Assembly (NCBI GenBank): GCA_002763335.1
Contig: PEYS01000198.1
Location: 1 to 21,636 of the forward strand
Length of the DNA stretch: 21,636 bases
Source: Candidatus Woesearchaeota archaeon CG08_land_8_20_14_0_20_47_9
GTDB taxonomy: Archaea; Nanobdellota; Nanobdellia; Woesearchaeales; CG1-02-47-18
Direction: 5' to 3'
Shown here: one piece after another, positions 12,819-18,805 of the stretch
Layout: each line of letters opens with the position of its first letter
Numbering within the stretch: the stretch's first letter is position 1
Notes under the pieces: generated by a model
Told to the model about the DNA's origin: nothing
What the model saw: only the letters and a program-made list of their open reading frames with translations
Databases searched by the model: none
Made by a program: the position numbers and the translations under genes

Positions 12819-14306
12819 ATGAAGAAGAAGGATTTGTACTTGCTGCTGCTGATATTAATTGTGCTGCTAGGCGCCCTCCTGCGCCTCTTCTATATCATGC
12901 ATCACAGTGTCTGGCACGATGAGGCTACGCGCATCTCCATCCTGAAATTCAGACTGGATGAGCTGTCATCAGCAGTTAGGATACGAACCTCAACCCCTCC
13001 CCTGAATTACTACCTGGCCTATTTCTGGTCAAGGCTTATCGGCCATTCTGACCTCTCTCTCAGGCTCTACTCCTTTGCATTCAGCATGCTCTCGATACCG
13101 CTGTTTTACCTTATCGGCCTTAGGTTTCTCAGCAGGCAGGCAGGGCTTATCGCCTCGTTTCTTGCTGCAATCTCCCCCTTTTATGTTTATTACTCGCAGG
13201 AGTTCAGCGAGTACAGCCTTCTGCTCTTCCTCTCTCTGCTCTCACTCTATTTCTTTCTCTCATTTATCAGGCGACCTCTGGCGTTGACAGGGCTCCTCTA
13301 TGTCCTATGCTCTCTGCTGGCGTTCTACACCCACTACTATGCGGGCGTTATGTTTGTTGTCCAGAACATCTTCTTTCTTCTTCTGATACTGCTTAGGAGA
13401 AAACGCTCTGGTCTGAAGAGCTGGTTGTTAACCCAGCTTGCACTACTCCTCTTCTGCACCCCTTTTATCTCGCGGCTCTTTTTTGCAACATCCTTCTACA
13501 CAGCCAGCCCTCGGCCACCCCTCATAAACCTCTTTTTCTCCTTCGGAGCATTTGTATTTGCCTACAGCTACTTTAAGGGCATTACTATTATCATGATCCC
13601 ATTTCTCATCATGGCCCTAGCAACATACGGGCTTCTTTACATCCACTCGCTGCGCTTCCTCAGGGATAGCAGGGTGCTCTTCCTGAACCTACACCTCTTC
13701 CTCTCAGTGCTCCTGGCCTTTGCAGTGAGCTGGCTGGTTCATAACTACGTCCTGCGGGGGGTGATATTTGCCTCGGCAGGGCTCTACCTGCTTATAGGGC
13801 TAGCCCTTTCAAGGATAAGGAGGCCCGCGGTTTTCATTATCGCCCTTGTCATGGTTTCTGCTGTGTCTGCTGCATCCCTCTTCCACTACTATTTCATCTT
13901 TCAGAAAGAGGACTGGAGGTCTGCTGCAGGCTACATAGAGGTTAACCTCCAAGAGTACGATACGGTCATGGTCTATCCTGGCACGCTCTCAGGCTTCTAT
14001 CACTACTTCCCTGAAAAAGGCTGTGTCAGGGGCATCCCTCTAGGTTATGCGAATGACCTTGACATGCTAAGGCAGGCAGCTAATGCCAGTGTTATGGACA
14101 TCTCCAGATATAACATGGACGAGCTTGTTGCAATGCCCCTGGCTGAGAGGCATAGCAGGCGCCTTTGGGTGGTTACAGGGCATCAGGAGTATGACCCTGA
14201 AGACCCCCTTATGAGTTACGTGGCTGAGAGGTATCAGCTTGTTGAGCAGAGGGATTTCAGCGCTGTGCAGGTGTTTCTTTTCGATCTTGACACAAGTGTC
14301 ATCTGA
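12819..14306 (+). CDS. GT-C glycosyltransferase, PMT/ArnT-like (GT39/GT83 type)
   Basis: 495-aa polytopic membrane enzyme that transfers sugars from polyprenyl/dolichyl-phosphate donors to protein or lipid on the outer face of the membrane. Landmarks: the first hydrophobic helix is followed by HSVWHDEA (the acidic GT-C motif in the first outer loop), then STPPLNYYLAYFW and YYSQEFSEYSL, the equivalents of the HPPLYY and YSQEARPY blocks. About ten or more hydrophobic helices run to residue 370, followed by a soluble C-terminal domain of some 125 aa. It is convergent with the deacetylase operon. The stop codon TGA (14304-14306) touches palindrome P5. The likely role is in S-layer or lipid glycosylation with the GT2 enzymes nearby; the substrate is unknown. 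Confidence 0.88.
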   Translation: MKKKDLYLLLLILIVLLGALLRLFYIMHHSVWHDEATRISILKFRLDELSSAVRIRTSTPPLNYYLAYFWSRLIGHSDLSLRLYSFAFSMLSIPLFYLIGLRFLSRQAGLIASFLAAISPFYVYYSQEFSEYSLLLFLSLLSLYFFLSFIRRPLALTGLLYVLCSLLAFYTHYYAGVMFVVQNIFFLLLILLRRKRSGLKSWLLTQLALLLFCTPFISRLFFATSFYTASPRPPLINLFFSFGAFVFAYSYFKGITIIMIPFLIMALATYGLLYIHSLRFLRDSRVLFLNLHLFLSVLLAFAVSWLVHNYVLRGVIFASAGLYLLIGLALSRIRRPAVFIIALVMVSAVSAASLFHYYFIFQKEDWRSAAGYIEVNLQEYDTVMVYPGTLSGFYHYFPEKGCVRGIPLGYANDLDMLRQAANASVMDISRYNMDELVAMPLAERHSRRLWVVTGHQEYDPEDPLMSYVAERYQLVEQRDFSAVQVFLFDLDTSVI

Positions 14307-14345
14307 GGGCTTTGAATACCCGGCGCAGCTGGGTATTCAAAGCCC
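14307..14345. repeat. Palindromic element P5 between convergent genes
   Basis: Perfect 15-bp inverted repeat GGGCTTTGAATACCC (14307-14321) with its complement (14331-14345), loop GGCGCAGCT. It touches the plus-strand stop, and its right arm supplies the TGA stop (14337-14339) and last two codons of the minus-strand deacetylase. Read on the minus strand, it is followed by TCAGATG, like P9 and P10. Confidence 0.92.
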
Positions 14346-15155
14346 CATAATAAGACCCTTCTCCTGCAGAAAGCAGGATATTGTGAGGGGTTTTATGCCC
14401 CTGCTCATGCACCAGCGTAGGTATCTCCTGAGCATCCTGAGAAGTCCATTACCCGTGCCCCTGATGATGCTTCTGGGTAGCCTGCCCTCAAATTCACTCA
14501 GGCTTACGAGCTCCCAGGGATGGAAGTATATGTTCACGTAGTCAAGATCAATGAGGCTTAACAGTGTGCATGCCTCTGCATAGCCTACACCGAGGTTCCT
14601 GAACCACAGCCATGAGAAGGGGAGCCTGATGACTGGAGTTGTTGATATCGGTATCTCGATAATGCCCCTGCTGGAGTATACAGAGCGACTTCTGAAGAGG
14701 TTGTTGTACCTCCCAGGCACTAGCGTTGGGTGGAGGGAGCTGTCATATCGTATGCCGCATTCCCTGAGGATGTGGAAGCCAGGAGTCATTAGCCTTGGCG
14801 CCCTGAAGCCAATGACCTTGGCATTGGCTAGGCCCTCAAGCACAGCCTTCCCCTTCCTTATAAGCTGCCGGGATGCCTCTTCATTCATGCCCCTGTAGTT
14901 ATGATCATGCCTGTAGCCGTGAAGCGCAATCTCATGGCCCTCAGAGCGGGCCTGCTTTATTATACCCCTGTTTTTCGCTGCAAAGAGGGCTGTTGTGAAG
15001 AGGGTTGCGCTCACCCCCTCCCCTTTCAATAGTTGGAGTGCCTTCTCAAGCCCGAGGCGCGTAATTGAATGCTGTTTTTCCACGCTGATATCCAGGCCGT
15101 ACTCGATAGGGAGGTCGAATTCCTCAGCATCCAGGCTTAGCAGGAGGTATCTCAT
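14337..15155 (-). CDS. Polysaccharide deacetylase (NodB-homology)
   Basis: 272-aa carbohydrate esterase-4-type enzyme that removes acetyl groups from N-acetylated sugars. NodB motifs: SLDAEEF with the catalytic-base Asp at 9, metal-binding HGYRH (H79, H83), GFRAPRL (116-122) and a late IYFHPWEL histidine motif. There is no signal peptide, so it probably acts in the cytoplasm on lipid-linked or nucleotide-linked sugars. It is the last gene of a three-gene minus-strand operon; its ATG overlaps the stop of the methyltransferase by 4 nt. The final residues and the stop codon lie in palindrome P5, so the C-terminus may have been slightly altered. Confidence 0.9.
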   Translation of the reverse strand: MRYLLLSLDAEEFDLPIEYGLDISVEKQHSITRLGLEKALQLLKGEGVSATLFTTALFAAKNRGIIKQARSEGHEIALHGYRHDHNYRGMNEEASRQLIRKGKAVLEGLANAKVIGFRAPRLMTPGFHILRECGIRYDSSLHPTLVPGRYNNLFRSRSVYSSRGIIEIPISTTPVIRLPFSWLWFRNLGVGYAEACTLLSLIDLDYVNIYFHPWELVSLSEFEGRLPRSIIRGTGNGLLRMLRRYLRWCMSRGIKPLTISCFLQEKGLIMGL

Positions 15156-15793
15156 TTTCTAAGAACCACCATGTTTATAAGTCCGAGGCAGCAAGAAGCC
15201 TTTTTTATTGTTTCATAACCCCTGAGTCTGGATTGCACCTCTTTAAAGCTGACCAGGGCGTGAAACTCCTCATCGTCAAACACCACGCCAGGGGATGTTA
15301 TCCTCCTGTAGACCTTTAATAATGGCTCTACAAACCTAAGGTAGCGCAGTGAAGGGAATGATAGTATCAGCCTACCCCCTTTTTTCAGGTGCCTGTCAAG
15401 TACTGAGAGGATCTTACCGCGCTCATCTCTAGTGAAGTGCTCGATCACATCAGAGCACACTACGATATCAAACTGCTTATCTAACTTCATCTTGAGAACA
15501 TCTGTGCAGTAGACCTTGCAGTCCTTGCATACCCCCGAGGCGTATTTGACGCACTCAGGCCTTATGTCAGCGCCGCTTACCTCGCACCCCCTCCTCTTAT
15601 GGGCTAGGTAGAGGAGCACCCCTGAGCCGCAGCCTACATCGAGGAGTGAAGAGCCCGGCTCCACGTAGCTGAGCAGGGAGTCTATGCGCCTCTTATGAAA
15701 GAGGTGGTGAATGCCCCCCTTCTTCGAGAAGTAGAGCTTTAGGTAGTGGCCCGGGGGTTGGTTTACTGGTCTCATCTTACTCGTCTTATTCAT
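15152..15793 (-). CDS. Class I SAM methyltransferase (UbiG-like) of the surface-sugar operon
   Basis: 213-aa methyltransferase with motif I LLDVGCGSG (50-58), acidic SGADIRPE after strand 2, FDIVVCSDVIEHF (the family's post-I/motif II block) and GGRLILSFPS. An internal CVKYASGVCKDCKVYC stretch holds four cysteines but has no clear metal-binding pattern. Substrate unknown; sugar or lipid methylation fits the neighbours. It starts with ATGA overlapping the GT2 stop and ends with ATGA overlapping the deacetylase start, which implies translational coupling across all three genes. Confidence 0.87.
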   Translation of the reverse strand: MNKTSKMRPVNQPPGHYLKLYFSKKGGIHHLFHKRRIDSLLSYVEPGSSLLDVGCGSGVLLYLAHKRRGCEVSGADIRPECVKYASGVCKDCKVYCTDVLKMKLDKQFDIVVCSDVIEHFTRDERGKILSVLDRHLKKGGRLILSFPSLRYLRFVEPLLKVYRRITSPGVVFDDEEFHALVSFKEVQSRLRGYETIKKASCCLGLINMVVLRK

Positions 15794-16482
15794 CTTAGCC
15801 TCGTGAATATCCTTATGAGGTCTGAGAGCATTGACAAGGAATGCCTGAGTCTAAAGGTGCTTCCATGCACATGTGTATTTGAGATATGCTCTTCCCTTAT
15901 GCCTCCCCCTGCCTTCTTCAGCCTTAGGAGAAGCTCTATGTCAAAGGCAAATCCCCTTGATATGAAGTCCTTGCCTATCTTCTCATAGCTGTCCTTCCTG
16001 AAAAACTTTGCCCCTGCCTGGGTGTCGTGAAACCTCAGGTCAAGGAGGAGGCGCGTCATCATATTCCACCCCCTGCTAAGGATCTTCCTGGTGAATGGCT
16101 CGTCAACTGCAAAAAAGCCCTTGCCCTTCCACTTGGAGGCTATTACGCAGCTGTAGCCTGCGTTAAGCAGACCTATCATGCCCTTTATCTCGGTAATATC
16201 AAATGCGTCGTCTGCATCTACAAACCCCAGGATATCGCCCTTTGCCTCTTCAAGGCCCCTGAGTATCGCCCCTCCCTTTCCAAGCGGTCTCCTGAAGTCC
16301 ATGTATCGGACATTCTTATTATGCCCTGAAAACTCCCTGAGTATAGAGACTGTCTTATCCCTGCTCCCATTTGAGACAACAACAACCTCATGGTCAGAAT
16401 CTGAGAATGCCCTTGCTATGGAGCTGAGCACCTTCAGTATCCGCTTCTCCTCATTGTAGGCCGGTATCACTATTGATATCAT
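15790..16482 (-). CDS. Family 2 glycosyltransferase (dolichyl-phosphate glucose/mannose synthase-like)
   Basis: 230-aa GT-A fold enzyme that likely moves a sugar from a nucleotide donor to polyprenyl phosphate. Motifs: VIPAYNEEKRI at the N-terminus, VVSNGSRDKT (the nucleotide-binding turn, usually DDGS or DNGS), the metal-binding DADD (89-92) and DTQAGAKFFRK. There are no membrane helices. It is the first gene of the minus-strand operon, transcribed from a TATA box at 16506-16515, 28 bp ahead of the ATG, so the mRNA is probably leaderless. Confidence 0.9.
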   Translation of the reverse strand: MISIVIPAYNEEKRILKVLSSIARAFSDSDHEVVVVSNGSRDKTVSILREFSGHNKNVRYMDFRRPLGKGGAILRGLEEAKGDILGFVDADDAFDITEIKGMIGLLNAGYSCVIASKWKGKGFFAVDEPFTRKILSRGWNMMTRLLLDLRFHDTQAGAKFFRKDSYEKIGKDFISRGFAFDIELLLRLKKAGGGIREEHISNTHVHGSTFRLRHSLSMLSDLIRIFTRLR

Positions 16483-16505
16483 CGCATATTTTGGATGGAG
16501 GCTGT

Positions 16506-16515
16506 GTTTTAAAAG
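16506..16515 (-). promoter_or_regulatory. TATA box of the GT2-methyltransferase-deacetylase operon
   Basis: Minus strand reads CTTTTAAAAC, centred about 28 bp before the ATG at 16482. Palindrome P6 starts 10 bp upstream of it. Confidence 0.6.
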
Positions 16516-16524
16516 GTTTTCAAT

Positions 16525-16569
16525 AGAGGGGTTTGGCTACCCAGCTGCACTGGGTAGCCAAACCCCTCT
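16525..16569. repeat. Palindromic element P6, perfect 19-bp arms
   Basis: AGAGGGGTTTGGCTACCCA (16525-16543) and its exact complement (16551-16569), loop GCTGCAC. This is the longest perfect stem in the window. It lies in a divergent promoter region rather than at a stop codon, and lacks the CAGATG flank seen in others, so its family membership rests on arm layout (GGGGTTTGGCTACCC against GGGCTTTGAATACCC). Confidence 0.9.
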
Positions 16570-16598
16570 TTCAATCCTGTGGATATACGACATCAGAA

Positions 16599-16638
16599 AA
16601 ATTTGACGTCCTCCCCGACGGGGAGGCTAGTCAAATTT
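16599..16638. repeat. Palindromic element P7 next to the second GT2 promoter
   Basis: AAATTTGAC (16599-16607) pairs with GTCAAATTT (16630-16638); inner stem CCTCCCC/GGGGAGG (16610-16616, 16620-16626), loop GAC. Read on the minus strand, it continues TTTCTGATGTCG, the same flank as P8 and P10. Its right arm ends a few bases before the TATA box at 16642. Confidence 0.85.
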
Positions 16639-16641
16639 GTC

Positions 16642-16656
16642 AAAAGCTTTATATAT
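16642..16656 (+). promoter_or_regulatory. TATA box of the GT2-DUF2304 operon
   Basis: AAAAGCTTTATATATG; predicted start near 16678. The leader then carries AAGGGGG (16684-16690) before GTG 16697. Confidence 0.65.
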
Positions 16657-16696
16657 GCTCGCCACATCTGAGCCTTGATGTTTAAGGGGGTTTTAT

Positions 16697-17374
16697 GTGA
16701 AGGGAAGGGGAGTTTTTGTGATTATCCCGGCTTATAACGAAGCAGTAAAGCTTGGGGGGGTCTTGGACAAGGTTGCGGCGTATAAGGGGCAGGGCATTAT
16801 AAGCAGCGTTGTTGTTGTTGACGATGGCTCTAGGGATAATACAGCTGCTATCGCGCTTAAGCACGGGGCAGTGCTCCTGAGGCATGTTGTCAACCTGGGT
16901 AAGGGGGCTGCACTCAAGACAGGCTGCGACTTCGCTACTAGCAGAGGCGCTGATACGCTTGTAGTTATGGATGGCGACGGACAGCATGACTCCGCAGACA
17001 TCCCGCTCATACTTAAAAGGCTTAGGGGCGCGGATATGGTCTTCACATATCGAAAGATGAATCATGAGATGCCTAGCCTGTTTAGGCTTGGCAACAGGTT
17101 TATACAGTTCTTTACAGGCCTGCTCTACGGAATAAAGATTAAGGACACGCTCTCAGGCTTCAGGGCGTTTAAGGCCGGGGTTTATAAAAAGATTCGCTGG
17201 AGTAGTTCTGACTACAGTGTTGAGTCAGAGATGATCGCTAACGCTGGTAAGCACAGGCTGAGGTATAAGCAGGTGCCTATTGAGACTGTTTATCACGACC
17301 GTTATAAGGGGACGACTGTTATTGACGGCTTCAGAATTGTTGCGCGGATGATCTGGTGGAGGTTAACACGATGA
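16697..17374 (+). CDS. Family 2 glycosyltransferase (polyprenyl-phosphate hexose synthase-like)
   Basis: 225-aa cytoplasmic GT-A enzyme. Motifs: FVIIPAYNEAVKLGG, VVVVDDGSRDNT (38-49), LGKGAALKTG, MDGDGQHDS (91-99, metal and donor binding), KDTLSGFRAFK and a late VYHDRYKG. Likely product: a polyprenyl-phosphate-linked hexose that could feed the GT-C transferase at 12819. The start is GTG at 16697 with AAGGGGG upstream; an out-of-frame ATG overlaps it. The downstream DUF2304-type gene overlaps by 4 nt, a pairing seen with many such transferases. Opposite in direction to the other GT2 operon, sharing a 215-bp intergenic region with two palindromes. Confidence 0.9.
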   Translation: MKGRGVFVIIPAYNEAVKLGGVLDKVAAYKGQGIISSVVVVDDGSRDNTAAIALKHGAVLLRHVVNLGKGAALKTGCDFATSRGADTLVVMDGDGQHDSADIPLILKRLRGADMVFTYRKMNHEMPSLFRLGNRFIQFFTGLLYGIKIKDTLSGFRAFKAGVYKKIRWSSSDYSVESEMIANAGKHRLRYKQVPIETVYHDRYKGTTVIDGFRIVARMIWWRLTR

Positions 17375-17712
17375 TAATTGGGGTTCAGCTTTTAGGGGTC
17401 TTGTTTGGCCTGATGATGCTCTATGTGACTTTTATTCAGCATAAGAGGAGGGAGCTTACCTTTAATGAGTGGGGCTTCTGGAGCCTTCTCTCATGCGTAT
17501 TTATCGTCTTCTCCCTTGCCCCCGGGCTTCTAGACCCCCTTGTTGAGAGCCTTGAGTTCGGGCGCACAATGGACCTATTCACCATCATGGGCTTTATGTT
17601 CCTCGTGGGCAGCCTTTTCTATACGTACACTATTGTAAGAACAGACCAAAAGCGCTTTGAGGAGCTTGTAAGGGCGCTTGCTATAAGGCGGGTGAAGAGG
17701 GAAAAACCTTGA
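17371..17712 (+). CDS. DUF2304-type small membrane protein
   Basis: 113-aa protein with three hydrophobic helices (about 2-20, 32-49 and 69-87) and a basic C-terminus (ALAIRRVKREKP). Size, layout and position behind a GT2 gene match the DUF2304 family, thought to act as a membrane anchor or partner for such transferases. The start is ATG 17371, overlapping the GT2 stop as ATGA, with GGAGGT at 17357-17362. The stop TGA (17710-17712) and the last two codons (AAA CCT) belong to the left arm of palindrome P8, so the original C-terminus may have been replaced. Confidence 0.85.
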   Translation: MIIGVQLLGVLFGLMMLYVTFIQHKRRELTFNEWGFWSLLSCVFIVFSLAPGLLDPLVESLEFGRTMDLFTIMGFMFLVGSLFYTYTIVRTDQKRFEELVRALAIRRVKREKP

Positions 17713-17776
17713 GTACACTCGCCTCGCTTATAGCTCGGCTCGGTACTCAAGGTTTTCTGACGTCGGAACTGCTACT
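17703..17776. repeat. Palindromic element P8 with conserved 3' flank
   Basis: Perfect 14-bp arms AAAACCTTGAGTAC (17703-17716) and its complement (17743-17756). The flank 17757-17776 (CTGACGTCGGAACTGCTACT) matches the flank of P10 at 17 of 20 positions. The left arm provides the stop of the upstream gene. Confidence 0.92.
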
Positions 17777-17805
17777 CTAGATGTTTATTTGATTTATTCC
17801 AGACG

Positions 17806-17869
17806 CAAATGACGTCTGAGGGCTTTGAACCCGAGGGCGAGTTAGGAAGTCGAGGTGTTCAAAGCCCTC
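17806..17869. repeat. Palindromic element P9, opposite orientation to P8
   Basis: Perfect 13-bp arms GAGGGCTTTGAAC (17818-17830) and its complement (17857-17869). The loop contains GCGAGTTAGGAAGTCGAG, shared with P2 (minus strand) and P10. On the minus strand the hairpin is followed by AGACGTCATT, the family flank. It ends 2 bp from the archease stop (17872-17874), so P8 and P9 are arranged tail to tail between convergent genes. Confidence 0.92.
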
Positions 17870-17871
17870 AA

Positions 17872-18327
17872 CTAAGTATCCATCACAACCTCCACATAAT
17901 ATGGATTGCCCTCATGAATCTCCATCTGGTTGTATGTAACTGCCTTTATGGGGTTGCTTCTGATCACAGCTGTCTTTCCTATTAGTTCTGCTTTCAGGGC
18001 GTAGCTTGTGTTGCCCTTACCCTTGACCTCGTCAAGGTATGTGATTGTAAGCCCCTCAGCCTTCTCAGGCAGAAAGCCCTCGGAGTCTATGAGGAACAGC
18101 ACCTCTTCGAGAAAGCAGTAGAGTAATGCCCTTATGTCCCTGCCGCTGACACTTATTGCCCTTCTGGCCTTGGAAGCCTTGGATGTCTTGGCCTCTGCCT
18201 CTATCAGCTCTGTAAACACCCTTATGCAGTTGGCGAAGGCCTCTTCAAGGCTCTTGCCGTATGCCCTGAACCTTACATCTGCTTTGTGTTCGAGAAACTC
18301 AAAGGTCTTAATCTTATCTGCCCTAAT
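17872..18327 (-). CDS. Archease, apparently with an ATT start codon
   Basis: 151-aa metal-binding partner of the RNA ligase RtcB, which joins tRNA halves after intron removal; archease speeds up RtcB guanylylation. The family N-terminus (TFEFLEHKADVRFRAYGKSL) and C-terminus (PIKAVTYNQMEIHE, ending YYVEVVMDT) are both present, so the protein is complete. There is no ATG, GTG or TTG between the in-frame TGA at 18336-18334 and residue 37. The only start with a ribosome binding site is ATT at 18327-18325: GGGTGAT lies at 18339-18333, five bases away, and ATTAG overlaps the TAG stop of the upstream gene. A start at GTG 18219 would delete the conserved metal-binding N-terminus. RtcB is not in the window; the intron-containing tRNAs at 6203-6538 are natural clients. 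Confidence 0.87.
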   Translation of the reverse strand: MRADKIKTFEFLEHKADVRFRAYGKSLEEAFANCIRVFTELIEAEAKTSKASKARRAISVSGRDIRALLYCFLEEVLFLIDSEGFLPEKAEGLTITYLDEVKGKGNTSYALKAELIGKTAVIRSNPIKAVTYNQMEIHEGNPYYVEVVMDT

Positions 18328-18709
18328 AGGGTATCACCCGGCTTGGGAGGCTGCACTCTTTCTTAACCTCGGATGTGTCCTTCTCCTCATCCCATCTTCC
18401 TGGCTTTCTCTCCTCGCCACGGCTTGCTTTAAAGATATCGGGGAGGTTGAAACCTACTGCCTCATCAGGCTCAGGCTCCTCCTCGCACACCTGCTCAGAG
18501 GGCTGCCCCTGCCCATCCTGGCCATCGCTGTTGTTAAGGGCCTCAAATCCAAACCCTTGCCCATTGTTTTCAGCTTGCGCCTGCATAACCGGCTGAGCAC
18601 AGGTCTGGGTCGTCTGCCCCTGCCTCTGCCTGATAAGCCCTGAAAGCAGGAGTATTGCCCTGCTTATCTCCTCCTCAGAATCCTGCTTTGTATCTATTGT
18701 GATGATCAT
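18323..18709 (-). CDS. Small acidic protein of unknown function, coupled to archease
   Basis: 128-aa protein starting MIITIDTKQDSEEEISRAIL, a compact beta strand plus helix that looks structured, followed by a long low-complexity part rich in Q, E, D and G (residues 30-125) that is probably disordered. No family with known function is recognised. The start at 18709 is favoured over 18751 because TATA box ATTTTATAC lies 28 bp upstream. Its stop codon overlaps the proposed ATT start of archease, and its last codons contain the archease ribosome binding site, so archease translation probably depends on it. The pairing hints at RNA splicing or repair, by context only. Confidence 0.75.
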   Translation of the reverse strand: MIITIDTKQDSEEEISRAILLLSGLIRQRQGQTTQTCAQPVMQAQAENNGQGFGFEALNNSDGQDGQGQPSEQVCEEEPEPDEAVGFNLPDIFKASRGEERKPGRWDEEKDTSEVKKECSLPSRVIPY

Positions 18710-18731
18710 CAGATAAGTGCACGTTGATGTA

Positions 18732-18743
18732 GTATAAAATTCT
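18732..18743 (-). promoter_or_regulatory. TATA box of the acidic protein-archease operon
   Basis: Minus strand reads GAATTTTATACT, centred 28 bp before the ATG at 18709. Confidence 0.6.
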
Positions 18744-18768
18744 TTTGACATACCCCTGCTGGTACGAC

Positions 18769-18781
18769 AGCTTTATAAAAG
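18769..18781 (+). promoter_or_regulatory. TATA box of the Ski2-like helicase gene
   Basis: AGCTTTATAAAAG, centred about 31 bp upstream of the ATG at 18806; the leader would be only a few bases. Confidence 0.65.
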
Positions 18782-18805
18782 AACAGGCAAAGGTTATGGT
18801 TTGAA

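Noticed and set aside
18134..18643. 169-codon plus-strand frame opposite archease and the acidic protein
   Set aside because: Leucine/proline-rich mirror of two minus-strand genes, one of which is a clear archease.
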